A stretch of DNA of 64,000 nucleotides, taken from NCBI GenBank assembly GCA_030428705.1, contig JAUIDI010000009.1:1-64000 (forward strand), given 5' to 3'. This document shows, piece after piece, positions 36,741-47,417 of the stretch (within the stretch, counting starts at the first letter, position 1; each line of letters opens with the position of its first letter). The notes under the pieces were generated by a model that saw nothing but the letters and a program-made list of their open reading frames with translations, had not been told where the DNA came from and did no database searches. The translations under genes were made by a program, and so were the position numbers. The stretch is from Bacteroidia bacterium. GTDB taxonomy: Bacteria; Bacteroidota; Bacteroidia; Flavobacteriales; Flavobacteriaceae.

Positions 36741-38630
36741 CTATTTTACCATTTCGTAACTACGCTTGATGAATTCGGTCAGTTCCTCGCCTTTTAGCAA
36801 TCCTTTTGAAAGTCTTGCGAGATCGATGGACTGGTTGATCAAACGTTCCCGTTTTTTGGCGGTCTTCGTATTCAAGATTTCCCCGACCAGTTCGTGATTG
36901 GTATTGACAATGAGGTTGTACATTTCGGGCATGTTACCCATACCGAACATACCGCCTCCCCCGGTTTGCTGCATTTCTTTCATACGGCGCATAAATTCAG
37001 GTTCGGTAATAATAAATGGCGAAGCATTGCTGTCCATTGCTTCCAATTGAACCGTATATTTTTTATCCTCGATGACCTCTTCCAAATTCGCTTTGAGTTT
37101 TTCTTTCTCTTCATCTGAGAGTTTTGAAATCGCGGCATCCTCTTTTTTGATCAGGTTGTCCAAATGATCCGCATCGACCCGCGCGAAGGAAATTTTCTCT
37201 TTTGAAGTTTCCAATTTTTGCATCAAGTGACCGATAATGGGCGAATCGAGTAATAGTACCTCATAGCCTTTTGCCTTGGCGGCTTCGATATAGCTGTGCT
37301 GCGCCTCCTTATCCGAAGCATAGAGAACGACCATTTTTTCATCCTTATCGGTCTGGTTCTCCTTGATTTTTTCGGTTAACTCCTCGAAAGTAAAATAGTT
37401 GCCGTCAACTGTTGGGTACAAGGCGAATTTCTCTGCTTTTTCAAAGAACTTGTCCTCCGAAAGCATTCCGTATTCGATTACGATCTTGATGTCGTTCCAT
37501 TTCTTTTCGAAATCCTCGCGATTGTTCTTGAAAAGCGAGTTCAACTTGTCGGCCACTTTTCTGGTGATGTAAGAGGATATTTTCTTGACTGCGCCATCCG
37601 CCTGCAAATATGACCTTGAAACGTTCAATGGAATATCGGGCGAATCGATGACACCGCGCAACATGGTCAAGAACTCGGGCACGATACCTTCGACATTGTC
37701 GGTCACAAAAACCTGGTTCTGATAGAGTTGTATGCGGTCTTTTTGAATGTTGAGGTCGTTTGTCAATTTGGGGAAATAAAGTATTCCCGTTAAATTGAAA
37801 GGATAGTCAACGTTCAAATGAATGTTGAACAAAGGTTCTTCGAACTGCATCGGGTACAGTTCCCTATAAAAAGACTTATAATCCTCGTCCTTTAGATCAG
37901 AGGGCTGTTTGGTCCATGCCGGACTCGGATTATTGATAATGTTATCGACCTCTTTCGTCGGGGCCGGATCCTCATCCTTGGCACCTTCCGGTTTGGGAAG
38001 TGTTTCGGTTTTCGTTCCGAACTTTATCGGAATCGGCATGAACTTATTGTACTTCTGTAACAGACCAGTGATTCTTCCTTCCTCTAAAAACTCTTTCGAG
38101 TCGTCGGCAATGTGAAGAATGATCTCGGTACCCCGATCTTCTTTTTTTGCTTTTTTGATGGTGAACTTTGGCGAACCGTCGCAGGACCAATGAACCGCAG
38201 GTTCATCTTTATAACTTTTTGTAATGATTTCGACCTTGTCGGCCACCATAAAAGACGAATAAAATCCGAGTCCAAAATGACCGATGATTCCGGTATCCTT
38301 GGCACCATCTTCGTACTTGTTCAAGAATTCTTCGGCACCTGAAAAGGCCAATTCATTGATGTATTTCTTGACTTCTTCCTCGGTCATACCGATACCTTGG
38401 TCGATGACATGTATTTTCTTGTCCTTCTTATCGACCTTTACCTCAATTTGTGGATTACCATATTCCACTCCTTTGGCTTCCCCAATCGAAGTCAGGTGTT
38501 TCAATTTAAGTGTCGCATCGGTCGCATTGGAAATCAATTCGCGAAGAAATATTTCATGATCGCTATATAAAAACTTTTTGATAAGTGGAAAAATGTTCTC
38601 TACCGAAACATTGATCTTACCTGTTGCCAT
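36741..38630 (-). CDS. htpG: Molecular chaperone HtpG (Hsp90)
   Basis: This 629-residue cytoplasmic ATP-dependent chaperone has the GHKL ATPase motifs FLRELISNATDA, VIDQGIGMT and GHFGLGFYSSFMVAD in the first 130 residues. The middle domain contains NVSRSYLQ with its ATP-contacting arginine, and the C-terminal dimerisation domain completes it. Length is normal for HtpG. It is a single transcription unit with a terminator downstream. Confidence 0.97.
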   Translation of the reverse strand: MATGKINVSVENIFPLIKKFLYSDHEIFLRELISNATDATLKLKHLTSIGEAKGVEYGNPQIEVKVDKKDKKIHVIDQGIGMTEEEVKKYINELAFSGAEEFLNKYEDGAKDTGIIGHFGLGFYSSFMVADKVEIITKSYKDEPAVHWSCDGSPKFTIKKAKKEDRGTEIILHIADDSKEFLEEGRITGLLQKYNKFMPIPIKFGTKTETLPKPEGAKDEDPAPTKEVDNIINNPSPAWTKQPSDLKDEDYKSFYRELYPMQFEEPLFNIHLNVDYPFNLTGILYFPKLTNDLNIQKDRIQLYQNQVFVTDNVEGIVPEFLTMLRGVIDSPDIPLNVSRSYLQADGAVKKISSYITRKVADKLNSLFKNNREDFEKKWNDIKIVIEYGMLSEDKFFEKAEKFALYPTVDGNYFTFEELTEKIKENQTDKDEKMVVLYASDKEAQHSYIEAAKAKGYEVLLLDSPIIGHLMQKLETSKEKISFARVDADHLDNLIKKEDAAISKLSDEEKEKLKANLEEVIEDKKYTVQLEAMDSNASPFIITEPEFMRRMKEMQQTGGGGMFGMGNMPEMYNLIVNTNHELVGEILNTKTAKKRERLINQSIDLARLSKGLLKGEELTEFIKRSYEMVK

Positions 38631-38667
38631 TTTCGTATTGTTTTATGTTTATCACGTTTCAGCAGTC

Positions 38668-38707
38668 AAAAAAAATACCAGTTTGCCCATGGGTGACAAA
38701 CTGGCAT
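38668..38707 (-). terminator. Intrinsic terminator of the S9 peptidase gene
   Basis: On the minus strand an 11-bp stem (ATGCCAGTTTG / CAAACTGGTAT, with one G.T pair) is followed by a run of seven or eight T. It lies between the S9 peptidase stop and the htpG start. Confidence 0.85.
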
Positions 38708-38742
38708 ATTTTCACAGGAGAGGGCCACTAGACGCTTTTCAC

Positions 38743-41196
38743 CTAATCTTTCCCCATAGGATTCTCCAGGTTAATATCTCCCTCTTGCTTTACATATTTC
38801 TCCAGCCATTGGTCTTGCTCCCAAAGCAAGTGCAGAATACTTTCCTTGGCACGATACCCGTGGCTTTCCTTCGGAAGCATCACAAGACGTACCGTAGCGC
38901 CCAAGCCTTTTAGGGCGTTGAAATACCGCTCGCTCTGCATAGGGTAGGTACCCGAATTGTTATCGGCCTCACCATGAATCAATAAAAGTGGTGTTTTCAT
39001 TTTGTCGGCATGCATAAAGGGTGACATGGTATAGTAGACTTCCGGGGCCTCCCAATAATTTCTTTGTTCGCTCTGAAAGCCAAAAGGGGTTAATGTTCTA
39101 TTATAGGCCCCACTTCTGGCGATTCCGGCGGCAAAAAGGTTCGAGTGCGAAAGTAGGTTGGCTACCATAAAGGCACCATAGCTATGTCCACCGACACCGA
39201 CCCTGTTACGGTCGATGTAACCAAGTTCATCGACCGCATCGATGGCTGCCTTGGCATTCGCCACCAACTGGTTTCTGAAGGTATCGTTGGGTTCTTCGTC
39301 CCTCTCACCGATGATCGGGAATGCCGCATCATCTAAAACCACATAGCCCTTGGTGACCCAATAAATGGGAGATCCCCAGTACGGATAGGTGAACTCGTTA
39401 GGGTTTTGAGTGTTCTGGGAGGCACTGTTCTTGTCTTTGTATTCCCTCGGGTAGGCCCATAAGATCATTGGCTTTTTTTCCTTGGCCTCCATGTCGTACC
39501 CCACGGGAAGATACAATGTTCCCGTTAGTTCGAGTCCATCGTCTCTTTTATAGGTTATGACCTCTTTGTGCACATTTTGAATGCTCTTAAAGGGATTTTC
39601 AAAATGGGTCAAAGGAATCGGTCCTTTTCTTTTGATTAAACTTTTGTAGGAATAATTGGGATATTCGTTCGGGGATTCAATTCTTACCAATAATTGGTCT
39701 TTTTCAGGGTTGTACTCGATGAGTCGCTCCAATTTTCCTTTCAATTTTGAGGTATATAAGCGTGTCTTTTCGAGCGAGTTCAAGTCCATTTTTTCCACAA
39801 AGGGAAATTGCCCCTCTTCGGTGTACCCGTCACCTAAAAGAAAGGCCTCGTTGTTTTTGGTCAGTGATAGCACCCAAGCCCCGTTTTCATTTCGCTTGGT
39901 GACAAAATTTCCGGGATTGCTATAGGCGTCTTGATAATTTCTGTCGGTAATTATTCTGGGTTCCCGAGAAGCGTTGGAAGGGTTGAAAAGGTATGATTTT
40001 GTGTTCCTGTCGTTCCACCAATAATCATGGGCAATTGCCATTTTGTTATTGCCCCATTGAATATAGCGAAAACGGTTCCTGGTCTTCAACAATGGTTTCG
40101 GTTTTCCATTAAAAGGGGCATCCAACTCAAAAACCTCGTCCCTAAATTCAACTTCGTTCTCGGGGTCGCCTTCGTCCAAGGCCTGGGCATAGACCAAAGT
40201 GGCCGGTTTATCGTTTCTCCAACTTAGACTTCTCATTCCGGTGCGCACCGCCATAAACCCTTTTGGCAAATCTTCGATCAAAGGAACTTCCAATAGGGTC
40301 TGTACCATATCACCGTTTTTTTTATACACGTTGGTAGTCGATGGAAACCGGTAGTAGGGTACCAAATATGAAAATGGCTTGTTGACGTTTACAACCATCA
40401 CGTAATTACCATCCGGAGAGAAACTGATACTGGTGTATAGATTACTTGGCAACCATTTGGTCTTGCTACCATCCAACTTCACCTGGTACAGTTCGGAACG
40501 CGCCAATTGTTCAAAATTAAATTCGTCGTTCGGATTTTTCAATAGGTCTTGATAGGTACGGTTCTGTGCTTTCTTGCCATCATTGGTAGAAATCGTGGGC
40601 CCTGTCGGTATGGCTTCCGATGTCTTTATGAGTTCCTTTCTGTTTTCGGGAAGCAGTTTTACCAAAAGCGACTGGCCATCTTTGAACCAATTGATGACAT
40701 CGTTCATATTGGCATTGACATTGGCATCGGTAATCGATTTGACCGTTGCAGTCTTCAAATCGAGTACTAAGACCTCGACCCCACTGGACGTAGTGTTCGT
40801 AAAAGCCATCTTTGTTTGATCGGGCGACCAGTTGAAATTGGCTAAACGTGGATTTTCGGGTAGACCATTGACCTGTACCTGCTCGTCCCCACTGATTTGC
40901 TTTACTTTGATGTTGTTGTAGTAATTGGTACGGCTTCCGATATTGGTTTTTGGGTTGATCCGTAATCCAGCAAGCCGTAGTTCGGGCTCCGAGAGTTCGT
41001 CCATGGTCTTGTAATAATCACGATAGAGCAACAGCATGTATTGGCTGTCATCCGTTATCCATACACTAGGTGCCAAGGGAGCGTTGGCCAGTTCCAGAAT
41101 TTCATCTGAAGGTTTTTGATAAGTCAATTTTTCTTGGGTATGACCAATAAAAAAGACAAATAGGAAAAGGTAGCAAATTAGATGTTTCATTTTCAT
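38743..41196 (-). CDS. S9-family serine peptidase, exported
   Basis: The start at 41196 (or 41190) gives about 817 residues with a signal peptide MKMKHLICYLFLFVFFIGHTQ; upstream extensions are not signal-like. Residues about 40-560 form a WD/beta-propeller-like region (FSPDGNYVMVV). The C-terminal prolyl oligopeptidase domain has the nucleophile GGHSYGAFM near residue 671, Asp in HGEADNNSGT near 745 and His in ESHGY near 775. It resembles glutamyl- or dipeptidyl-peptidases of S9. It is probably periplasmic and degrades oligopeptides. Confidence 0.92.
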   Translation of the reverse strand: MKMKHLICYLFLFVFFIGHTQEKLTYQKPSDEILELANAPLAPSVWITDDSQYMLLLYRDYYKTMDELSEPELRLAGLRINPKTNIGSRTNYYNNIKVKQISGDEQVQVNGLPENPRLANFNWSPDQTKMAFTNTTSSGVEVLVLDLKTATVKSITDANVNANMNDVINWFKDGQSLLVKLLPENRKELIKTSEAIPTGPTISTNDGKKAQNRTYQDLLKNPNDEFNFEQLARSELYQVKLDGSKTKWLPSNLYTSISFSPDGNYVMVVNVNKPFSYLVPYYRFPSTTNVYKKNGDMVQTLLEVPLIEDLPKGFMAVRTGMRSLSWRNDKPATLVYAQALDEGDPENEVEFRDEVFELDAPFNGKPKPLLKTRNRFRYIQWGNNKMAIAHDYWWNDRNTKSYLFNPSNASREPRIITDRNYQDAYSNPGNFVTKRNENGAWVLSLTKNNEAFLLGDGYTEEGQFPFVEKMDLNSLEKTRLYTSKLKGKLERLIEYNPEKDQLLVRIESPNEYPNYSYKSLIKRKGPIPLTHFENPFKSIQNVHKEVITYKRDDGLELTGTLYLPVGYDMEAKEKKPMILWAYPREYKDKNSASQNTQNPNEFTYPYWGSPIYWVTKGYVVLDDAAFPIIGERDEEPNDTFRNQLVANAKAAIDAVDELGYIDRNRVGVGGHSYGAFMVANLLSHSNLFAAGIARSGAYNRTLTPFGFQSEQRNYWEAPEVYYTMSPFMHADKMKTPLLLIHGEADNNSGTYPMQSERYFNALKGLGATVRLVMLPKESHGYRAKESILHLLWEQDQWLEKYVKQEGDINLENPMGKD

Positions 41197-41317
41197 TGTT
41201 TTATGTTCATTGAACGTTGCTATCGATACGTTTAAAAATACAATTTTTTGTCCGCTTTTAAATTTATGGATACATTTAGAGGCTTTTGCCAAATATTTTG
41301 GTATCAAAACTAATACT

Positions 41318-42328
41318 ATGTACAACTCAAAAATTATAGGACTTGGTCATTATGTACCCGAAAGAGTAGTGACCAACGATGATCTTTCAAAAATCATGGA
41401 TACCAGTGATGAATGGATCCAAGAACGTACCGGAATCAAGGAACGTAGGCATGTTAAAAAAGAAGGCGGGGAAACGACCACGAGTATGGGCGTCAAGGCC
41501 GCAAAAATTGCAATCGAACGTGCCGGAATCGAAAAAGATGATATCGACTTCATAATATTCGCTACGTTGAGTCCCGATTATTATTTTCCAGGCCCTGGAG
41601 TCTTGGTTCAGCGCGATCTGGGTATAAAGACCGTTGGGGCGCTCGATGTTCGTAATCAGTGTTCGGGCTTCGTTTATGCTGTTTCGGTAGCGGATCAATA
41701 TATCAAAAGCGGTATGTACAAAAACGTTCTGGTCATTGGGTCCGAGGTCCATTCCAAGGGATTGGACATGACCACGCGTGGCAGGGGCGTTTCGGTTATT
41801 TTCGGTGACGGTGCTGGTGCCGCTGTTTTAAGCAGGGAGGAAGATACCTCGAAGGGAATTCTTTCGACCCATCTGCATTCCGAGGGGCAACATGCCGAAG
41901 AACTGGCCCTTTTGGCGCCAGGTATGGGCGGCCGTTGGGTCAACGATATTGTTGCCGATGATAATCCGGAGGATGAATCCTATTATCCGGTAATGAACGG
42001 TCAATTTGTTTTCAAGAATGCGGTAGTTCGATTCAGCGAAGTTATCATGGAAGGACTAAAAACAAATAATCTACAACCGACCGATATTGACATGTTGATT
42101 CCACATCAAGCCAATTTACGTATTTCGCAGTTCATTCAGCACAAATTCGGCTTGGACGATAGTAAGGTCTACAACAATATCATGAAATATGGCAATACCA
42201 CTGCGGCTTCCATACCCATTGCGTTGACCGAAGCTTGGGAAGAGGGAAAAATTAAAGATGGAGATCTGGTTGTACTTGCAGCCTTTGGCAGCGGCTTCAC
42301 ATGGGGAAGTGTGATTATCAGGTGGTAA
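41318..42328 (+). CDS. 3-oxoacyl-ACP synthase III (FabH-like)
   Basis: From the ATG at 41318 the protein has 336 residues. The upstream 36-codon extension is not conserved-looking. The triad is present: Cys115 in RNQCSGF, His in PHQANLRI and Asn in YGNTTAASIPIAL. It condenses an acyl-CoA with malonyl-ACP to begin a fatty acid or related chain. It is not beside rpmF or plsX, so it may be a secondary KAS III paralogue rather than the main FabH. Confidence 0.92.
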   Translation: MYNSKIIGLGHYVPERVVTNDDLSKIMDTSDEWIQERTGIKERRHVKKEGGETTTSMGVKAAKIAIERAGIEKDDIDFIIFATLSPDYYFPGPGVLVQRDLGIKTVGALDVRNQCSGFVYAVSVADQYIKSGMYKNVLVIGSEVHSKGLDMTTRGRGVSVIFGDGAGAAVLSREEDTSKGILSTHLHSEGQHAEELALLAPGMGGRWVNDIVADDNPEDESYYPVMNGQFVFKNAVVRFSEVIMEGLKTNNLQPTDIDMLIPHQANLRISQFIQHKFGLDDSKVYNNIMKYGNTTAASIPIALTEAWEEGKIKDGDLVVLAAFGSGFTWGSVIIRW

Positions 42329-42349
42329 ACCTATAAGAATATAAAAAGT

Positions 42350-42380
42350 GAAACCCCGACATTGCTGCCGGGGTTTCTTT
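42350..42380 (+). terminator. Intrinsic terminator
   Basis: Stem GAAACCCCG / CGGGGTTTC with a ten-base loop and a T-rich tail follows the KAS III gene. Confidence 0.85.
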
Positions 42381-42540
42381 CGCTGATAGGCTATACTAAA
42401 CACTAACCATTAACTATAAACATATAGCGTTATCAACGACTTAATCGTCTCTGTTCTTCAAACTTTTGTCGGCCTCTGTTTATTTATATATAGACGAACC
42501 TTATTTTCATTAGTTACTTGTTGATCGTAACTTTAACACA

Positions 42541-42900
42541 ATGCAAAAAACTCTTGTATTCGGAGCTTCCTTAAAACCTGATCGTTATAGTAATTTGGCA
42601 GTGAATCGCCTCTTAGACCATAACATCGAAACTGAAGCTTTCGGTCTCCAGAAAGGTAAGATCAGGCGCGTACAAATAAAGACCAATTCAGTCGATTTTC
42701 AAAATATTCATACCATAACTTTATATGTCGGCATGGCACGTCAGCCTGAATATTACGGGGATATTCTTAAAATCGACCCCAAAAGGGTCATCTTTAATCC
42801 GGGGACGGAAAACCCTGAATTCCAAAAAATACTTGAAGAACGGGGCGTTGAGGTAGTAGTTGCCTGTACCTTGGTTTTATTGGCTACAAATCAATACTGA
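42541..42900 (+). CDS. CoA-binding domain protein
   Basis: The product is 119 residues, a single Rossmann CoA-binding fold: TLVFGASLKPDRYSNLAVNRLLDHN, TLYVGMARQPEYYGDILKIDPKRVIFNPGTENPE and VEVVVACTLVLL. The length and motifs match the YccU/CoA_binding_2 group. The ligand and role are unknown; YccU homologues bind CoA or act in acyl signalling. Confidence 0.87.
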   Translation: MQKTLVFGASLKPDRYSNLAVNRLLDHNIETEAFGLQKGKIRRVQIKTNSVDFQNIHTITLYVGMARQPEYYGDILKIDPKRVIFNPGTENPEFQKILEERGVEVVVACTLVLLATNQY

Positions 42901-42982
42901 TTTTACAAGAAGCGTAAACTAATTTTTTTCTTCAAAAAATTAACATTTCGACAGAAAACGATTATCGGTTTTTTTAGCGATT

Positions 42983-44464
42983 TTATCGATCGTGGTCATT
43001 TTGAGGTAATTTTTTCCGAATCAATAATAGGCCAATAAAAGTGATCAGACCATTCAATGGGAGCAATTCGTAACCTAGAACATACCCCCCCAGGTTTTCG
43101 GGAGGAATCTTTCCAAGTATATAGCACAAAACTACCGATGTCAAGGCAACGGCCCAGACATAACGGTCTTTGACCTGATATTTGGTAAGAATACCAAAGG
43201 CAAAAAGACCGAGCAATGGCCCATATGTGTAGCCTGCAACCTTCAGCAACCCATCTATTACATTGGTGTCCAATATATGTTTAAAGGCGATGACTACGAT
43301 TATCAACAATATGCTCATACCCACATGCGTCATTTTTCTGATTTTCTTTCGACTTGTCTCGGGCTTCTTTTCGATACCGAGAAAATCGACACAAAAAGAG
43401 GTCGTCAAAGAGGTCAGGGCACTATCTGCACTACTATAGGCGGCGGCTATCAATCCGAGCATAAAGGTGACGGCGACGACAATGCTTAGGCCACTGTTCA
43501 ACGCTATTTCGGGAAAAAGCAAATCCGACTTCGGTTTGCCGTCCATCAATGGCAGGGCTATTTGATATTTATCGGCATAGATGAACAGTAATGCGCCCAA
43601 GAGCATAAAGACAAAAGTCACGATTACGAGTACTACGCTAAAACTGACCATGTTCTTTTGGGCATCGTTCAACGTCTTGCACGTCAGGTTCTTTTGCATC
43701 ATATCCTGATCCAAACCGGTCATACAAATGGTCACGAACATTCCGCCCAAGAATGACTTGATAAGATGCTTGCTATCCTTAAAGTTATCGACGAATATGG
43801 TCTTATTGTATTGTTCAAATTCCGACGAGGCCAAAAACTCCGAAAAGCTCCAATCCAATTGGTCGAGTATGAAATAAATCGATAATCCGACCGAAACGAG
43901 CATGAACAACGTTTGCAGGGTATCCGTCCAAACAATGGTCTTGATGCCTCCTTTAAAAGTGTATATCCATATCAATAAAATGGAAAGCGTTACGGTCAGT
44001 TCGAATGGAACATTCCAGGCATCGAATACAAATTGTTGCAGTACAATGGCGACCAGAAACAACCGGAAAGCCGCTCCCAATACCCGTGAGACGAAAAACG
44101 AAATGGCGCCCACCTTATAACTGACAAAGCCAAATCGGTCATCGAGATATTCATAAATGGATGTTACATTCTGTTTATAATATATGGGTAGCAGTACATA
44201 AGCGGTAACCAGATAACCCAAAAAGTAGCCAAAGACAACTTGCATATAACTGAATTGGGAAGCTTCGACCCAACCGGGTACCGAAATAAAGGTAACGCCC
44301 GAAAGTGAGGCACCGACCATGCCGAAAGCGACCAGATACCAAGGCGAAGAATTACCGGCCTTGAAAAAATCGTCATTAGAGTCATTTTTTCCGGTGAAAT
44401 ATGATATGAGCAAAAGCAGTACAAAATAGCCACCGATAAGTAGCAAGATGTTGGTCGGAGTCAT
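42983..44464 (-). CDS. Sodium/solute symporter family protein
   Basis: The product is 493 residues with about 13 hydrophobic helices. Motifs [27 protein letters not shown] in helix 2 and [27 protein letters not shown] in the sodium-site helix identify the SSS family. It differs from the one at 29331 and has no catabolic neighbour, so its substrate is not deducible. It is a single transcription unit divergent from the CBM9-hydrolase gene. Confidence 0.9.
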   Translation of the reverse strand: MTPTNILLLIGGYFVLLLLISYFTGKNDSNDDFFKAGNSSPWYLVAFGMVGASLSGVTFISVPGWVEASQFSYMQVVFGYFLGYLVTAYVLLPIYYKQNVTSIYEYLDDRFGFVSYKVGAISFFVSRVLGAAFRLFLVAIVLQQFVFDAWNVPFELTVTLSILLIWIYTFKGGIKTIVWTDTLQTLFMLVSVGLSIYFILDQLDWSFSEFLASSEFEQYNKTIFVDNFKDSKHLIKSFLGGMFVTICMTGLDQDMMQKNLTCKTLNDAQKNMVSFSVVLVIVTFVFMLLGALLFIYADKYQIALPLMDGKPKSDLLFPEIALNSGLSIVVAVTFMLGLIAAAYSSADSALTSLTTSFCVDFLGIEKKPETSRKKIRKMTHVGMSILLIIVVIAFKHILDTNVIDGLLKVAGYTYGPLLGLFAFGILTKYQVKDRYVWAVALTSVVLCYILGKIPPENLGGYVLGYELLPLNGLITFIGLLLIRKKLPQNDHDR

Positions 44465-44635
44465 TCAGATTATTTTATCGTAAAGTACGAAAACAAACTT
44501 AGCTTATGAATTGTTATACAACAAGGAGAAAAATCGCGTATGTTGTTTTCTTTCAAAAGAACTATTGTAATAGTGTAACAGTTTGATTATTAGGTAATCA
44601 TTAATTAAAAGATTGATTAACCTAAACCTATCGCC

Positions 44636-46633
44636 ATGGGAACAACCACTGACCTTTTTCAAATTTCTAAGACCTTTTGTTCACTACTCTGTTTTTTCCT
44701 TGTTTTATCCTGCAAGGATAATAAAGCTAATAAAATACCAATGACCGATGATGCCATTGCATATGCCTATGATATGGAGGAAATAACCTTGGACGGAAAG
44801 CTCTCCGAATGGCCTAAAGATATGCAACGCTACCCCATTAAAAATGCAGAATTAGGGGAAGCCCCTAAAAATGATGAGGATTTCCAGGGCAATTTTCGCA
44901 TCGGCTATAATTCGGATAAAAATGAAATTTACGTTGCCATGGAAATAACTGATGAATCGGTAATCATAGAGAAGGATGAAAACTCCTTTTGGGACAATCA
45001 AGACGGACTTGAACTGTATATCAATGAGAAAAGTTTAAAATCGGGTTCGCCTGTCTCGCAATTCAGTGAATATGGCAATACTCGAAATACCTACGGGGAA
45101 AGAAAGGCGTGGGATATCGTCGAGATGAAAAAAACTGAAACCCAAAATGGCAAAACTGTGGAATGGCGGGTTAAGCTGGATAAAAAAATCGAAACAGGAA
45201 TGTCTTTGGGTATTGATCTAGTAGCCATTGATAAGGATGAAGACGATAGTTTTACATGGATTTCCTGGGGAAAAGGAACACAAAAAGTTACGAATCCCGA
45301 AAGATTGGGCAATGTTTTGTTCATGTCTCCCGATACCAAATTTGGATTGGTGAAAGGAAAAGTGAACATTGAGAAAATCGATTTAAAACAATCGCCCCTG
45401 AAGGTCAGGCTAAGTCAATTGCAAAATGAAAAAATTTGGGTGTGGGCCCATGTGGATTCATTGGGAAATTTCTCCACCGTTTTACCGATAGGCGATTACG
45501 AGGTCGATATCCCCACCAAGGTAGTGCAAATTGGGTATAGGTTTTACAGGCTTGCCCCGGCAAATCCGACTGTTTTTTCATTGGGTAAAGAAAGCCATGA
45601 ACCGTTAACGATACTCAACGCCGAACTAGCGGAAACGCCTGATGTGATTCCTGAGAAGGGGTTACTTTTTGATTTTGACGAAAAATCCAAGAACCAGGTC
45701 GACGAAATTATCGATGCATATCAAAAGTTCTATAATATTCCGGGCGTTTCCCTAGCGCTCATAAAAGAAGGAAAAGTAATCTACCATAAAGTTTACGGTG
45801 TAAAGAATACGGAGACAAAAGAACCTGTCGATGAAAAAACTTTGTTCGAGGCGGCTTCGATCACAAAGCCCGTTTTTGCCTTTGTGTTGTTGAGGTTGGC
45901 CGACCGTGGCATTATTGATTTAGATAGGCCGTTGCACGAATATTTACCTTTCGACCAACTCGAAAAATATCCCGAATACAAAAAGATGACGGCTCGGCAT
46001 ATTCTGATTCATCGTAGCGGATTACCGAACTGGGGTATCGAGATGATTAATATTCCGGGCGAAAAATATGGGTATTCGGGAGAAGGGTTTGAGTATCTCA
46101 AACGTGTCGTCGTCGAAATTACGGGAAAGCCGATCGAACAACTTCTCGATGAGGAATTGATTGAACCTAATGGCCTTTACCATATGGAATTCAGTGATAG
46201 CGAAGAATTACGAAAAGTTGTATCCGACGGCCATATTTTGAACCGACCGACTTATTGGAATATTCCACAGGAAGCGGGTATGGCTTTTAGCATGCATACA
46301 GAGGCCATGGCGTTTGCAAAATACGCCCAAACCATATTGGAAAGAAGAGGATTAAAACCCGATACCTACAATGAATTTTTGACAATACATACCGAGTCGG
46401 ATAAAGAATACTGGAACGATGAGAACAAGCCCGAAGGGGCGGGACTCGGAATTTTCATCCGAAAAACCGATTATGGAGACACTTTTTACCACGGTGGAAA
46501 CAATGGCGATTTCAAATGTCAGTTCGAAGTTTACGATAAATTAAAAATGGGCTATATTATTTATACAAATTCAGATACAGGTAGCGAACTGACCATGGAT
46601 GCATGGCAGATTTTTGTGGAAGGCAAAAAATGA
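44636..46633 (+). CDS. Lipoprotein with CBM9-like domain fused to a serine beta-lactamase-type hydrolase
   Basis: The product is 665 residues. A lipoprotein signal ends in LVLSC near residue 29. Residues about 45-230 resemble a CBM9-like domain (ITLDGKLSEWPKDMQRY ... NEIYVAMEITDESV). After a small beta-domain, residues about 350-665 form a class C/EstB-type serine hydrolase: FEAASITKPVFAFVLL (SxxK), RSGLPNW, YSGEGFEYL (YxG) and HGGNNGDFKCQF. Its natural substrate is probably an ester or peptide rather than an antibiotic. The fusion may tether the hydrolase to a glycan. It is single-copy and divergent from the symporter. Confidence 0.85.
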   Translation: MGTTTDLFQISKTFCSLLCFFLVLSCKDNKANKIPMTDDAIAYAYDMEEITLDGKLSEWPKDMQRYPIKNAELGEAPKNDEDFQGNFRIGYNSDKNEIYVAMEITDESVIIEKDENSFWDNQDGLELYINEKSLKSGSPVSQFSEYGNTRNTYGERKAWDIVEMKKTETQNGKTVEWRVKLDKKIETGMSLGIDLVAIDKDEDDSFTWISWGKGTQKVTNPERLGNVLFMSPDTKFGLVKGKVNIEKIDLKQSPLKVRLSQLQNEKIWVWAHVDSLGNFSTVLPIGDYEVDIPTKVVQIGYRFYRLAPANPTVFSLGKESHEPLTILNAELAETPDVIPEKGLLFDFDEKSKNQVDEIIDAYQKFYNIPGVSLALIKEGKVIYHKVYGVKNTETKEPVDEKTLFEAASITKPVFAFVLLRLADRGIIDLDRPLHEYLPFDQLEKYPEYKKMTARHILIHRSGLPNWGIEMINIPGEKYGYSGEGFEYLKRVVVEITGKPIEQLLDEELIEPNGLYHMEFSDSEELRKVVSDGHILNRPTYWNIPQEAGMAFSMHTEAMAFAKYAQTILERRGLKPDTYNEFLTIHTESDKEYWNDENKPEGAGLGIFIRKTDYGDTFYHGGNNGDFKCQFEVYDKLKMGYIIYTNSDTGSELTMDAWQIFVEGKK

Positions 46634-46701
46634 TGCCGAAAACGAAAAGATCTTTAATCTTGAGAGTTTAATAATTTTGAATTCAAAATCCTTTAAAGTT
46701 G

Positions 46702-46709
46702 TAAATTTG
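46702..46709 (+). promoter_or_regulatory. Candidate -7 promoter element of recR
   Basis: TAAATTTG matches the Bacteroidota -7 element and lies five bases before the recR ATG, suggesting a leaderless message. A TTTG word at 46676 could serve as the -33 box. Confidence 0.6.
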
Positions 46710-46714
46710 CTTTT

Positions 46715-47335
46715 ATGGATTTTTCTTCTAAATTATTGGAAAATGCGGTCTATGAAATGTCGCAATTGCCGGGAATCGGTAAGCGTACCGCGTTGAGGCT
46801 TGTACTGCATTTGCTGAAACAACCTGCCGAGCGTACGACCAACTTGTCGGATGCATTGCAGAAGCTGCGCAATACCGTTAAATTCTGTTCGAGTTGCCAT
46901 AACATTTCGGATATCGAAATCTGCGAGATATGTGCGAATCCCAAACGTGATAAGACCACGGTTTGTGTGGTGGAGGATATTCGCGATGTCATGGCCATTG
47001 AAAATACGGGTCAATATAGGGGGCTATACCATGTTCTAGGTGGAAAGATATCTCCGATGGAGGGGGTAGGGCCGCAAGACTTGACCATCGCGTCTTTGGT
47101 AGGTAAAGCTAAAAATGGAGTAATAAAGGAACTTATTTTTGCGTTAAGTTCAACGATGGAAGGCGATACCACTAACTTTTACATTTATAAGCAATTGGAA
47201 GGACTTGATATCAGTACTTCGACCATTGCCAGAGGTATCGGTGTGGGCGATGAATTGGAGTACGCCGATGAAATTACCCTTGGTAGAAGTATCATGAACC
47301 GGATTCCATTTGAAGGCTCCTTGAAAATAAGCTAA
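46715..47335 (+). CDS. recR: Recombination mediator RecR
   Basis: The product is 206 residues. The N-terminal helix-hairpin-helix ([20 protein letters not shown]), the four-cysteine zinc finger ([16 protein letters not shown]) and the Toprim domain ([30 protein letters not shown]) are all present. RecR acts with RecO to load RecA at single-stranded gaps. Length and start match other RecR proteins. Confidence 0.97.
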   Translation: MDFSSKLLENAVYEMSQLPGIGKRTALRLVLHLLKQPAERTTNLSDALQKLRNTVKFCSSCHNISDIEICEICANPKRDKTTVCVVEDIRDVMAIENTGQYRGLYHVLGGKISPMEGVGPQDLTIASLVGKAKNGVIKELIFALSSTMEGDTTNFYIYKQLEGLDISTSTIARGIGVGDELEYADEITLGRSIMNRIPFEGSLKIS

Positions 47336-47372
47336 CAATACATTAAGTTTAGTTTTCGGGGCTATTTTTTAG

Positions 47373-47380
47373 TATTTTTG
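47373..47380 (+). promoter_or_regulatory. Candidate -7 promoter element of the E2 gene
   Basis: TATTTTTG, followed by C, is a good match to TAnnTTTG, 37 bases before the ATG at 47418. Confidence 0.55.
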
Positions 47381-47417
47381 CAAAAAAATCGACAATAAGG
47401 GTACTTAGAATAGCAAT

